From: Sporosarcina beigongshangi
GTDB taxonomy: Bacteria; Actinomycetota; Actinomycetes; Actinomycetales; Micrococcaceae
Direction of reading: 5' to 3'
Assembly (NCBI RefSeq): GCF_016820535.1
Contig: NZ_JADHDY010000018.1
Coordinates: forward strand, 45,205 to 109,204
Length of the DNA stretch: 64,000 nucleotides
The position numbers and the translations under genes were made by a program. Below are positions 36,677-47,500 of the stretch, one piece after another (the first letter of the stretch is position 1; each line of letters opens with the position of its first letter). Under the pieces are notes generated by a model that was not told where the DNA came from, ran no database searches, and worked only from the letters and a program-made list of their open reading frames with translations.

Positions 36677-37465
36677 GTGATGAAGCCAAGGATGATGCTC
36701 GTGACAGGGGCCGCCGGAGGAATTGGCAGGGCCTGCGCCCTGCAACTGGACCGGAACAGCCCCGCACAGGACGTCCTGGTACTGGCTGACCGCGACGGGC
36801 CCGGGCTGGAGCGGCTGGCAGAAGGCATGCCGGGCCGCGAGGTGCTGGCCATTCCCACGGACGTCAGTGACCCGAAATCCGTGTCATCCCTGTTCAACGC
36901 CATCGCAGCGCGCCCGGAGCCTTTGTCCGCGCTTGTTCACGCGGCAGGAATACTCAGCGTGGGCTCAGCCCTCGACGTTGACTTCCAGACGTGGCGCCAG
37001 ACGTTGTCGGTCAACGCCGACGGCGTGTTCCTGGTGGCAACGGCAGCAGCCCGACTGATGCTGGAACGGCCCGCGGAGAACCGCTCCATGGTGCTGGTTG
37101 GCTCCAACGCGGCCGGTGTTCCGCGCTCCACCATGCCGGTGTATGCGGCATCCAAGGCTGCTGCAGCGGCGTTCATGAGGTCGCTCGGCCTGGACCTGGC
37201 GCCACGCGGGATCCGCTGCAACACCGTGTGTCCGGGATCCACCAATACCGGCATGCAGCAGGCGTTCTGGGGTGCCGATGCAACGGTCGGGCGGCAATCG
37301 GTGCTGGACGGCGACGCCGGGGAATTTCGGGTGGGAATCCCCCTGGGCCGCATTGCCGAGCCCGACGACATTGCCGACGCCGTGGCCTTCCTGCTCTCGG
37401 ACCAGGCCCGGCACATCACCATGCAGGACCTGTATGTGGACGGCGGTGCAACCCTGCGCGCCTGA
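36677..37465 (+). CDS. dhbA: 2,3-dihydro-2,3-dihydroxybenzoate dehydrogenase
   Basis: A 262-residue short-chain dehydrogenase that oxidises 2,3-dihydro-DHB to 2,3-dihydroxybenzoate with NAD+, the last step of DHB formation. It has the dinucleotide motif TGAAGGIG, an NAG-equivalent HAAGIL, catalytic Ser in VLVGSNAAGVPR and the YAASK active site. Location first in a dhbACEB operon settles the role over other SDRs. Start GTG 36677 has GGGAG 9 nt upstream; an ATG immediately follows (36680). It is expected to be iron-repressed through the box at 36599-36617. Confidence 0.94.
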   Translation: MMKPRMMLVTGAAGGIGRACALQLDRNSPAQDVLVLADRDGPGLERLAEGMPGREVLAIPTDVSDPKSVSSLFNAIAARPEPLSALVHAAGILSVGSALDVDFQTWRQTLSVNADGVFLVATAAARLMLERPAENRSMVLVGSNAAGVPRSTMPVYAASKAAAAAFMRSLGLDLAPRGIRCNTVCPGSTNTGMQQAFWGADATVGRQSVLDGDAGEFRVGIPLGRIAEPDDIADAVAFLLSDQARHITMQDLYVDGGATLRA

Positions 37466-37507
37466 ACCATGCCCCTTTTCGATTCGATTTTCCCTGAAAG
37501 GCACACC

Positions 37508-38686
37508 ATGACCCTGCAACTGGCGCCCGCGCCGATCCCCTCCGCGGCTTGGCTGCGTGACCCCCTTGCCGAGTACAGGCAAGGCGACTTCCTCATGTCC
37601 GGAACGGCCGGCAGTGTCCTGGGGCGCGGCACTAAAACCCTGCGCATGAATGCCGCCAACAGCCGCAACGTCCTGTCGGAACATTTTGGGTCTGGGCCGC
37701 AGCGCCCGGCCATTGCCGGGGTCCTGCCGTTCCGGCCCGGCAAGAACGGCGAGTTTCTTATCATGGACACCACGCTGCGAGGGCCCCGGATGGCTGGCCC
37801 CGCCACTGCAGCAGGGGCGGCACATGGCAGTGCCAGCCGCGGCCAGCGCGGCGGCACCCCCATGGCACCGCAAGCCGCGGACGGCCACTACACGGATGCC
37901 GTGGCAGCGGCCCTGAAAAGATTCTCGCCCAGCGGCCTGCAAAAAGTGGTGCTGGCTCGTTCCCGCAGCGCAGCCCTGCCGGCCCCGCTGGACATCACCG
38001 CGCTGCTGGCCCGGCTGTTGGGACAGAACCCCTCGGCGCATGTGTTCGCCGCTCCGCTGCCCGGCAACAAGACGCTGGTGGGCGCAAGCCCCGAACTGCT
38101 GATCCGCCGCAGTGGCACACTCGCCCTGAGCAATCCGCTGGCCGGCTCGGTGCCCCGCTGCGCCGACCCCGTCCAGGACGCCGCCAATGCACAAGCCCTG
38201 CTGCGCTCGGCCAAGGACCTCCACGAGCACGCCATTGTGGTGGACATGGTGGCCGCGGTCATGGGTGGGCTGTGCAACGGCCTGGTGGTGCCGCCCCGTC
38301 CGGAGCTGGTGTGCACTGACTCCATGTGGCACCTGTCCACCAAGCTGGAGGGCCGGCTCAAAGACCCGGAGACCACGTCCCTGGACCTGGCCTTTGCCCT
38401 CCACCCCACACCGGCCGTGTGTGGCTGGCCCACCAAAATGGCCTGCGATCTGATCGAGGAGCTGGAGGAAAGCGCACGCGGCTTCTACGCCGGCGCCGTG
38501 GGCTGGACGGACGCTGCGGGCGACGGCGAATGGGCCGTGAGCATCCGCTGCGCTGAAGTCTCCAACGACGGCGTGCGGGTGCACGCAGGTGCCGGGATTG
38601 TCCCCGGCAGCGACCCGCAGCTGGAGCTGGCCGAGACCGAGGCCAAGTTCCGCACCATCCTGGCCGGGCTGGGGGTGGCTCCGTGA
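37508..38686 (+). CDS. dhbC: Isochorismate synthase
   Basis: A 392-residue chorismate-binding enzyme (EntC/DhbC/MenF family) converting chorismate to isochorismate with Mg2+. Seen motifs: KVVLARSRS, GASPELLIRRSG, NPLAGSVPR, HEHAIVVDMV, HLSTKLEGRL, HPTPAVCGWP and the C-terminal GFYAGAVGWTDAAGDGEWAVSIRCAEV in pieces. The ATG at 37508 has GAAAGG 7 nt upstream; the frame's earlier ATG at 37469 is not needed. It overlaps dhbE by 4 nt. It starts the DHB branch from the shikimate pathway. Confidence 0.95.
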   Translation: MTLQLAPAPIPSAAWLRDPLAEYRQGDFLMSGTAGSVLGRGTKTLRMNAANSRNVLSEHFGSGPQRPAIAGVLPFRPGKNGEFLIMDTTLRGPRMAGPATAAGAAHGSASRGQRGGTPMAPQAADGHYTDAVAAALKRFSPSGLQKVVLARSRSAALPAPLDITALLARLLGQNPSAHVFAAPLPGNKTLVGASPELLIRRSGTLALSNPLAGSVPRCADPVQDAANAQALLRSAKDLHEHAIVVDMVAAVMGGLCNGLVVPPRPELVCTDSMWHLSTKLEGRLKDPETTSLDLAFALHPTPAVCGWPTKMACDLIEELEESARGFYAGAVGWTDAAGDGEWAVSIRCAEVSNDGVRVHAGAGIVPGSDPQLELAETEAKFRTILAGLGVAP

Positions 38687-40317
38687 CGGCAACAACTGCC
38701 ACCGGGCTCTGGCCATCGGAACTGGCAAGGCAATACCGCGAGCGCGGATACTGGACCGGCGAGCGCCTGGACGCCGTCGCCGCGCTCCACGCCCGCACGG
38801 ATCCGGACCGGATTGCCCTCGTGGATGAGACAGAGCGGATTGGTTATGGGGAACTGGAGCTGCGCATTGCCGCCCTGGCCTCCGGGTTCGCCGCACAGGG
38901 CATCCGACCCGGGGAGCGGGTGCTGTTGCAGTTGCCCAACAGGATCTCCTTCATTGTGTCCGCCATGGCACTCATGCGTGCCGGGGCCGTCCCGGTTTAC
39001 CTGCTTCCAGCCCACCGCATCAGCGAATTGGCGGCCATTGCGGTCCAATCCGCCCCGGTGGCGTACATTGGCCCGGCGGTGCATGCCGGCTTCGACTACC
39101 GGAACCTGGCCGCCGCCTTGTCCCAAGGCATCCCCGGCGGGCTGCAGCTGATCATTGATGGTCCGCCCGGTGAGGGGCAGGTGGCGCTGGGGGCCGTGGC
39201 GCGCAACGGTGCCGCACTGGCACACCAGTCAGTGCCCGTGGACACCACGGAGCTGGCGTTCCTGCAGCTCTCCGGCGGAACCACCGGCACCCCCAAGCTC
39301 ATTCCCCGCAGCCATGACGACTACCTCTATTCCGTGCGGCGCAGCGTGGAAGTCTGCGGTTTCACGGCCAGCACGGTCCTGCTGCTGGTGCTGCCCGCGG
39401 CCCACAACTTCCCCATGAGCTCCCCGGGATTCTTCGGGGCTCTCATGGCCGGCGGCAGGGTGGTCCTGGCCGGCAACGGCTCACCGGATCTGGCCTTCCC
39501 GCTCATCCAGCGCGAGCAGGTCACCTGTGTTCCCCTGGTGCCGCCGCTCGCGCTGGCCTGGACCCGGGCCGCCCGCGCCTCCGCCCCGGATCTCGGCAGT
39601 TTGGAAACCATCCAGGTGGGTGGGGCGAAATTCCTGGCCGGTGCCGCCGTCGAACTTCAAAAGGTCCTGGGGGTGCGCCTGCAGCAGGTCTTCGGCATGG
39701 CCGAGGGGCTTGTTTGCTACACGCGTGTAGAGGACGACGCCTTCACGGTGGCACAAACCCAGGGGAGGCCCATGAGCGGGGCAGACGAGGTCTTGATAGT
39801 TGACGACGCCGGACATCCCGTGGCCCCGGGGGACCCCGGCCACCTGCTCACGCGCGGCCCCTACACCATCCGCGGCTACTACAGGGCGGCCGAGCACAAC
39901 AAAACGGCCTTCACTCCTGACGGGCACTACCGCACGGGTGACATTGCCCGGCAGCTGCCCGGAGGGCACCTGGTGGTGGAGGGCCGCAGCAAGGACCAGA
40001 TCAACCGGGGCGGGGAAAAGATTTCCGCCGAGGAGGTCGAAGACCACCTGCTGGCGCACCCGCAGGTCCACGACGCCGTCCTCGTTGCGTTGCCGGACAA
40101 GTTCCTCGGGGAGATCTCCTGTGCCGTGATCGTGCCCGACGGCGTGTCCCCCAGCCGGGCGGACATCATCACCTTTGTGCGCGGCCGCGGCGTCGCGGCA
40201 CACAAGCTCCCGGACCGGGTCCACATTCTGCCGGACTTTCCCTTGACGGGCGTGGGCAAGAACAGCCGCGCGGAACTGCGCCGCGCCCTTGCCGCCCAAC
40301 TCAACCCCACAACCTGA
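38683..40317 (+). CDS. dhbE: 2,3-dihydroxybenzoate-AMP ligase
   Basis: A 544-residue stand-alone adenylation enzyme that activates DHB with ATP and loads it onto the aryl carrier domain of DhbB. It has the P-loop LSGGTTGTPKLIPRSHDDY (near residue 196), the aryl-acid-specific segment PAAHNFPMSSPGFFG, FGMAEGLVCYTR, RTGDIARQLP, and the hinge GRSKDQINRGGEKISAEEVE. Length and motifs are those of EntE/DhbE. The GTG start at 38683 overlaps dhbC by 4 nt. It is essential for the catechol caps of the siderophore. Confidence 0.95.
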   Translation: MTATTATGLWPSELARQYRERGYWTGERLDAVAALHARTDPDRIALVDETERIGYGELELRIAALASGFAAQGIRPGERVLLQLPNRISFIVSAMALMRAGAVPVYLLPAHRISELAAIAVQSAPVAYIGPAVHAGFDYRNLAAALSQGIPGGLQLIIDGPPGEGQVALGAVARNGAALAHQSVPVDTTELAFLQLSGGTTGTPKLIPRSHDDYLYSVRRSVEVCGFTASTVLLLVLPAAHNFPMSSPGFFGALMAGGRVVLAGNGSPDLAFPLIQREQVTCVPLVPPLALAWTRAARASAPDLGSLETIQVGGAKFLAGAAVELQKVLGVRLQQVFGMAEGLVCYTRVEDDAFTVAQTQGRPMSGADEVLIVDDAGHPVAPGDPGHLLTRGPYTIRGYYRAAEHNKTAFTPDGHYRTGDIARQLPGGHLVVEGRSKDQINRGGEKISAEEVEDHLLAHPQVHDAVLVALPDKFLGEISCAVIVPDGVSPSRADIITFVRGRGVAAHKLPDRVHILPDFPLTGVGKNSRAELRRALAAQLNPTT

Positions 40318-40360
40318 GCCACATCAAAACCACAAATACAGACAAGTAGAGGATTCCCCA

Positions 40361-41266
40361 ATGCGAAACGACCTTCCCCAGTCCATCTCCTATGAGCTTC
40401 CCGCCACAGCCGAGCTGCCCCGGCGCTGCGTCCCGTGGGACCCGGACCCCTCCCGCTCCGCGCTGCTGGTCCACGACATGCAGCAGCACTTCCTGCGCCC
40501 CTACGGCGCCGGGCAGGAGCCGGGCCGGTCCCTGCTGGGCAACATTGGCCGGCTGACCACCCTGGCCCGTGAACTGGACATCCCCGTCTTCTACACGGCA
40601 CAGCCCCCGCACCAGCAGCCCGAAGACCGTGCCCTGCTGACCGATTTTTGGGGTCCCGGCATCGGCGCCAATGAGGAGGGCGCCCGCATAGTTGACGAGC
40701 TGGCACCGCAGCCGCAGGACACCGTGCTGACCAAGTGGCGCTACTCCGCCTTCCAGCGCTCAAACCTGGCCGAAACCCTGCATGCGGCCGGCCGCGACCA
40801 GCTCATCATCACCGGCGTCTACGCCCACATTGGCTGCCAAGTCTCGGCTGCGGACGCCTTCATGCATGACATCCAGCCATTCATGGTGGCCGATGCCGTG
40901 GCCGACTTTACCGCCGCCCACCACGCCCAGGCACTGGAATGGGTGGCCGGGCGCTGCGGGGTGGTCACCGGCACGGCGGAACTGGCCGCCGCCTGGGCGG
41001 GCGCCAAGGAAAGCTCCGTGGCTGTGGGCGAGCTTGTCCGCAGCCGCGTGGCCGAACTCATGTACATGGACTCCGCCGACATTGGCGACCACGACAACCT
41101 GCTGGAAATGGGGCTGGACTCCATCCGCATCATGGACCTGGTGGAGACCCTGCGCGGAGACGGCCTGGAGGTCTCCTTTGAAACACTGGCATCCGCGGCC
41201 ACCGTGCGGCAGTGGGCCACCGCCCTTGAAAGCCAGGCACCGGCAATGCAGGGGGCCGGGGCATGA
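40361..41266 (+). CDS. dhbB: Isochorismatase with aryl carrier domain
   Basis: A 301-residue bifunctional protein. The N-terminal isochorismatase (to residue ~205) has the catalytic triad in VHDMQQHFL (Asp), TKWRYSAF (Lys) and [10 protein letters not shown] (Cys). It hydrolyses isochorismate to 2,3-dihydro-DHB and pyruvate. The C-terminal carrier domain has the phosphopantetheine Ser in [18 protein letters not shown] and carries DHB as thioester to the NRPS. The ATG at 40361 follows AGAGGA. Its stop overlaps the MbtH-like gene by 4 nt (ATGA). Confidence 0.95.
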   Translation: MRNDLPQSISYELPATAELPRRCVPWDPDPSRSALLVHDMQQHFLRPYGAGQEPGRSLLGNIGRLTTLARELDIPVFYTAQPPHQQPEDRALLTDFWGPGIGANEEGARIVDELAPQPQDTVLTKWRYSAFQRSNLAETLHAAGRDQLIITGVYAHIGCQVSAADAFMHDIQPFMVADAVADFTAAHHAQALEWVAGRCGVVTGTAELAAAWAGAKESSVAVGELVRSRVAELMYMDSADIGDHDNLLEMGLDSIRIMDLVETLRGDGLEVSFETLASAATVRQWATALESQAPAMQGAGA

Positions 41267-41493
41267 GCGCGGCAGGCAACCCCTTTGACAATGACCAGGG
41301 CGTGTTCCTAGTCCTGGCCAACGCCGAGGGCCAGCACAGCCTGTGGCCGGAGTTTGTCCCCATCCCGCTGGGTTGGCACACCATCCACGGGCCCGATTCC
41401 CACGCAGCCTGCAACGACTACATCGAGCGCCGCTGGACCGACCTGAGGCCGCTGAGCCTGCTCGGCCAGATCCGCGCCACCGTGTCCCGCTAG
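41263..41493 (+). CDS. MbtH-like protein
   Basis: A 76-residue MbtH-family protein with the family pattern [33 protein letters not shown] in pieces and a C-terminal [14 protein letters not shown]; the three conserved Trp are present. MbtH proteins bind A domains of NRPSs and are often needed for their folding and activity. It sits directly before the NRPS gene, 21 nt away, and probably activates both of its A domains. Confidence 0.95.
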   Translation: MSAAGNPFDNDQGVFLVLANAEGQHSLWPEFVPIPLGWHTIHGPDSHAACNDYIERRWTDLRPLSLLGQIRATVSR

Positions 41494-41514
41494 CCCCCAC
41501 CGACAGGAAACTCC

Positions 41515-44500
41515 ATGGCAATGCCGTCACCGTCCACCCTTGAACTGCCCACACCCGAACCGGAAGCCAGCCCCGTGCTGCCACTGGTCGGAGCCCAGCC
41601 CGGCATTTGGTACGCCCACCACCTCGAGGGGGAGCGCGCCAGCAGCTACAACGTTGCGCGCAGCACCGCCATCGAGGGCAGGCTCGACGGCGCCGCCCTC
41701 ACCGAAGCAGTTCGCCTGGGGCTGGGCGCGGTGGACACCCTGGGCTTTGCCTTTGGCGAAGTGGACGGAGCGCCAGCCCAGTGGCCCGCACACAGCGGCC
41801 GCGAGCCGCTGGAGCTCGTTGACCTGCGCGGACAAGGTGCGGCAGCTGCGGAGCAGCTCATGGCGGCCGACCTCGCCACCCCCGTGTCCCTGGAAGGCGG
41901 CGGTCCGCTGCACCGCCACGTGCTCATGCAGCTGGGGGATGCGCAATGGCTCTGGTACCAGCGCTACCACCACATCCTGCTGGACGGCTACAGCTTCACC
42001 TCCATCACCCGCCACATCCTGGCCCACTACCGTGCACTCGTGCAGGGCCTGCCTGCGCCGGACCCAGCGTTCACCCCGACCGAGGGCGTGGCCGTCGTCG
42101 AGGCCTCCTACCGGGGGTCGGAGCTCGAGGAGGCAGACGCGGGGTTCTGGCGCGGCTACTGCCAGGAACTGCCGCCGGGCACCAGCCTTGCCGTTCCCGA
42201 ATCCCGCATCGAGGGCACCGCCCGCCCGGGAGAAAGCCGGCGTGCCGAGGTGCGCCTGGGCGCCGGATCCAGCGCCGGCATTGCCGCCCTGGCCAGGGAG
42301 AGCAAGGTGAGCTGGGCGGATGTGGTGGGTGCCGGCGTCGGCAGCTACCTGGCCCGCATGGCAGGCACCACCGATGTAGTGCTCGGCGTGCCGTTCATGG
42401 GGCGCATGGGCACGGCGGCCCTGAATGCGGCAGCCCCCGTGGTGGCCGTCATGCCTCTGCACCTGCAGTTCGCACCCGGCGCCGGGCTGGGGCACGCAGC
42501 CGCGGCCACGGCGTCGGCCCTGGCCCGGATCCGCCCGCACAGCCGCTACGGGGCAGAGCAGCTCCAACGCGAGCTGGGCATGGTGGGCAGCGGCACTGCC
42601 CTGTACGGAACCGTGTTGAACCTAAAGATCTTCGAATACCCGTTCGAGCTGCCGGGTGCCACGCTGCACACCAACCACCTCTCCGCCGGCCCTGTGGATG
42701 ATCTCGAGGCGTCCGTGTACAAGAACGCCGGCGAGATTGTCCTGGAACTGGAGGCAGCCCCGGGCCTCTACACGCAGCAGGACGTGGAACTGCACGCCCG
42801 GCGGTTGGCGCACTGGCTTGAAACACTCGTGGAGACCGGCCGATCCCTGGGGGAAGCGGCACTGCCCCTGCCGGAGGAACTCAGCCGGATCCAGGGGGAC
42901 TGGGGCACGGGGCCGCACCTTGCCCCAGGTGCCCACACCATCACGGGCCTGCTGGATGCCCACGCCGCGGCGCACCCTCAGGAGACCGCCCTGTCCGATG
43001 CCGGCGGAAGCCTCACGTTCACGGAGCTGGCCGCACGCACCAACGCCCTGGCCCGGTTGCTGATGTCCCGCGGCGTGGGCCCGGGCACCATTGTGGCCAT
43101 TGCCCTGCCCCGCTCCATGGACACCGTGGTGGCCATTGCCGCTGCGCTCGCGGCCGGCGCCGCCTACCTGCCCCTTGACCTGGACTACCCCGACGAGCGC
43201 CTGGCCTACATGCTCCAGGACTCCGTACCCCAGGTACTGGTGACCGAGTCAACGGTCCAGCCCGCCATCGCCTTCGAAGGCCCCACGCTCACCCTGGACA
43301 CACTCGCCGTCGTACGGGAACTGGCCGGACAGGCAACCGCGCCCATCACGCAGCAGGACAGGTTGCGGCCCCTCCACCCCGCCGATCTTGCCTACATCAT
43401 CTACACCTCCGGCTCCACGGGACGGCCCAAGGGAGTCATGACCACCCATGAAGGGCTCGCCAACCTCCTCGCCGTCCACGGCGCCGGGGTCTTTGGGGAA
43501 ACCGTGAACGCGCTCGCAGGCCGTCGCGTGCGGGCCGGGCACAGTGCCTCCTTCTCCTTTGACTCCTCGTGGGAGCAGCTGATCTGGCTGTTCCTGGGGC
43601 ACCGCTTGCACGTGCTCGACGACGAACAACGCCGCGACCCGCAGGCCATCGTCGAGGTCATCCGGGAACAGCTAATCGACGCCATTGACATCACCCCGTC
43701 CCTGGGCACCCAGCTGCTGGACTGCGGTCTTCTGGCAGAGGGTGAGCACCACCCGGTGCTGGTGCTCTTTGGCGGCGAGGCAGCCTCGCCGTCGTTCTGG
43801 TCGGCCCTGCGCGCCGCACCCGGCACACGCAGCCACAACTTCTACGGGCCCACCGAATACACGGTGGACACCCTGAGCGCCGGCGTGGCGGAATCGCCGC
43901 ACCCCGTGGTGGGCCGGCCCATCGGCAACACGCGCGTGCATGTGCTCGATTCGCGCCTGAAGCCCGTGCCGCCGGGAGTGGTGGGGGAGCTGTACATCTC
44001 CGGGCCCGGCCTGGCCCGCGGCTACCTGGGCCGCCCCGCCCTGACCGCTGCGCGCTTCGTGGCGGATCCCTTCGTGCCCGGCGCCCGCATGTACCGGACC
44101 GGCGACTTGGTCCGCTGGCAGCAGGACGGCCAGCTTGACTACCTCAGCCGTGCCGACGACCAGGTCAAGATCCGCGGCCACCGGGTGGAGCTCGGCGAGG
44201 TCGAGGATGCGCTGGGCGCACTGACCGGCGTGGCCGCAGCCGTGGTCATTGCCGAACAACTTGGCCAGACAAGCCGGCTGGTGGGCTACTACGTCCCGGA
44301 CCAGGCCGCAGCGCCAGCGGACGCGGCCATCCTGCGTGCCGGGCTGGCCGCCACCGTTCCTGACTACATGGTCCCGGCGGTGCTGGTGCCCCTGGCCGTG
44401 CTGCCCCTGACCGTCAACGGCAAGGTGGACAAGGCAGCACTGCCGGCGCCCGGCACCGGGGCCTCCGAAGTGCAGGGCCGCACGCCCGCCAACTCCCGCG

Positions 44501-47500
44501 AGGAGCTGTTGTGTGCGGCCATTGCGGCCGTGCTGGGCCGGGCATCGGTGGGCGCGGACCACGACTTCTTTGTACTGGGCGGCGACAGCATCTCCGCCAT
44601 GGCCGTGTGCGGGGCAGCCCGCCGCGCCGGCTGGGCGCTGCGGCCCCGCGACATCTTTGCCCGGCGCACCGCCGCCGCCATGGCCGCCGCCCTCGAACCA
44701 CTCAACCAGGGCGTGCGCCAGGACGTGGCAGCAGAGGGAGACGTCCCCCCGCTGCCCATCCAATGCTGGCTTGGCACCACCGCCGGGCTGGACGCGCACT
44801 ACGCACAGGGTGTCTGCGTCAGTGTCCCACAGGAACTAACGGAGGATGTCCTTCGGCAAGCCCTCGCGGCATTGCTGGGCACCCACTACGCCCTGCGCGC
44901 CCAGGTGCGCAACGGCATGCTGCACGTCCCCGGCGGTGAGACCATCGATGCTGCCCGCACCACCATGGACCTCACCGGGATCCCCGGCACCACCGCAGAC
45001 TCCGCCTTCCACGCGGCAGCCCAGCTGCTGGACCCAGAGGCCGGCACCATGGTCCAGACCGTGCTGCTCGACGGCGCGCATGTCCAGCCCGCGGTGCCCG
45101 GCGCCCGGATGCTGGTGCTGGCCATCCACCACCTCGTGGTCGACGGCGTGTCTTGGCGCACGCTGCTGCCCGACCTTGGGCTCGCCGTGCAGGAATTGCT
45201 GGCCGGCCGGACGCCACAGTTGGAGGCTGAACAAACGTCGCTGCGGCACTGGGGCAGCCACCTCCACGGGCAGAAGGAAGCACGGCGTGCGGAGCTGCCG
45301 CACTGGCTCGGCCAGCTGCGCTGCGGTCCCGACCCCCTGGGCCGCGGCAGCATGGACCCCGTGCTGGACACGCAGGCCACGGCTGGCAGCAGCCGGATCC
45401 TGCTCAGCGAGGAAGCCACCGCCGCGCTCCTCACCGGCCTGCCAGCCACGTTTCAGGCCACTGTGGAGGAGACGTTGCTGGCCGTCACGGTGCTGGCCGC
45501 GGCGCACCATTTCGGCGTGGATGCCCTGGCTATGACCCGCGAGTCCCACGGACGCCACAGCGACACCTTGGACCTGGAGCGGACAGTTGGCTGGTTGACT
45601 GCCGAGCATCCCATCCATGTAGCACTCGACGGCATCGACACAGCTGTGTTGCTGGCCGGCGGCGGCGACCCCGCAGCCGTGCTGCGTGCCGTCAAGCAGG
45701 CCGTCCGGGCCACCCCCGGAGACGGCCTGGGCTACGGCATCCTGCGCCACCTCGATGCCCACGAGCAAGTAGGCCTCCTCGCGGCGGCGGCACACAACCC
45801 GCCGGCGTTGTTGGTCAATTACCTGGGCCGCTTCAACTCCCACAACGGCCACTTCACACCCGTGCAGTCCGGCGGCGCCTTCGCCGACACCTTTGCCGTC
45901 AGTCAGGACACCACCATGCCGCTGGCCCACCCGCTGGAACTGAACGCGTTCCTGGACGGAAGCCGGCTGGCCCTGTGCTGGAGCTGGGCTGACCGTCTGC
46001 TCAACGAGGCAGATGCCGCGGCCGTGACTGCCGGCATGGAACAAGCCGCCACGGCACTGGCGGATTTCGCCGCAACTCAACCGCGCAAGTCGGCCGCCAC
46101 CTTGGTGCCGGCCGACGTCCCCGGCACTGGCCTGGACACCGCCGCGCTGGGCCGGCTCCAGGAAAGCCACGGTCCGGCGCTTGCAGTGCTGCCGCTGGGG
46201 CCGTTGCAGCAGGGGCTGCTGTTCCACGAACAGATCGGGGGTGACGCCGGCAGTTACAGCTCCGTCACCGTCCTGGACTTCACCGGCCCCGTTGACACCG
46301 AACGTCTCAGGGACGCGCTGGAACACCTGGTGGACACGCACCCGCAGCTGGGCACCTCCTTCAACACCACGGCAGGTCCAATGCCTGTCCAGGTCATCGG
46401 CCACCCCGGCTTCCGGCGGCCCGTGGATTTCCAGGAGATTACCGTGCCGGCAGGCGGTGACGGCCCCGCCGAGACCCTGGCCCTGGAACGGGCCGAGGCC
46501 GCACGCCGGTTCGCCGTGGAGCGCGGTCCGCTGCTGACCGTCCGCCTGGTCCGCTGGGCCGACGGATCCGCCCGGCTGGTGCTCAACGCCCACCACCTGC
46601 TGGTGGACGGCTGGTCCACGCCGCTCATTGTTCAATCCTTGCTGGATTGCTACAACACCGGCCGCCCCGCCGCGGCCACCACCCTGGCTGGCTATGTCGC
46701 GGCCTGCGCAGAACGCGTCCCTGCCTCTGCCGACAGGGACGCCTGGTCAGTAGCCTTTGCCGGTGCCACCCCTACCCTTTTGGAAGGGACACTGATTCCG
46801 GCCGCGGAACCCGGTGAACCGGCCACGTCCCGCCTGGAACTGGATGCCGCCTTCACCCGCCGCGTGGCGGAATCGGCACAGCGGCACGGCGCCACCCACA
46901 ATTCCATCTTCGCCTTGGCCCACGCTCTGTTGCTGGGCGAACTGACAGGACGGACCGACGTGGTCTTTGGGACCACCGTCTCCGGCCGTGAGGACCAAGC
47001 CGTCCAGGACGTTGTGGGCCTGTTCACCAACACGGTGCCCGTGCGTGTGCAGTTGGACCCGGCTGGCACGCCTGCTGGACACCTGGCCGCACTGCAGACC
47101 CACCAGTCCGAACTGCGCGAGCATGCCACGCTGGGCCTGGGCGAGATCCAGCAGCTGGCCGGCACCGGAACGCTGTTCGACACCCTGTTCGTCATGGAAA
47201 ACTACCCGGCGCCGGAGGCAGCCGAACGGCCCGGCCCGGACACGCTGGCAGTGGCTGGGCTGCGCAACCGAGGCTACACGCACTACCCCCTGACCGTGTT
47301 GGTCCTGCCGGCAGGGGACGGATACCAGGTGGTGCTTGAACACCGCCTGGGTGTTGCCGCCGGCGACGCCATCCTGCCCCGCTTCCGTGCCGCGCTGGAA
47401 AAAATCATCGCCGCGGACCAGCAGCCCCTGGCCGCCACCACGGCCCTGCTCCCGGCCGAGCGCAGCGTCCTGGCCGAGGCCAACAACTGCAACCACGATG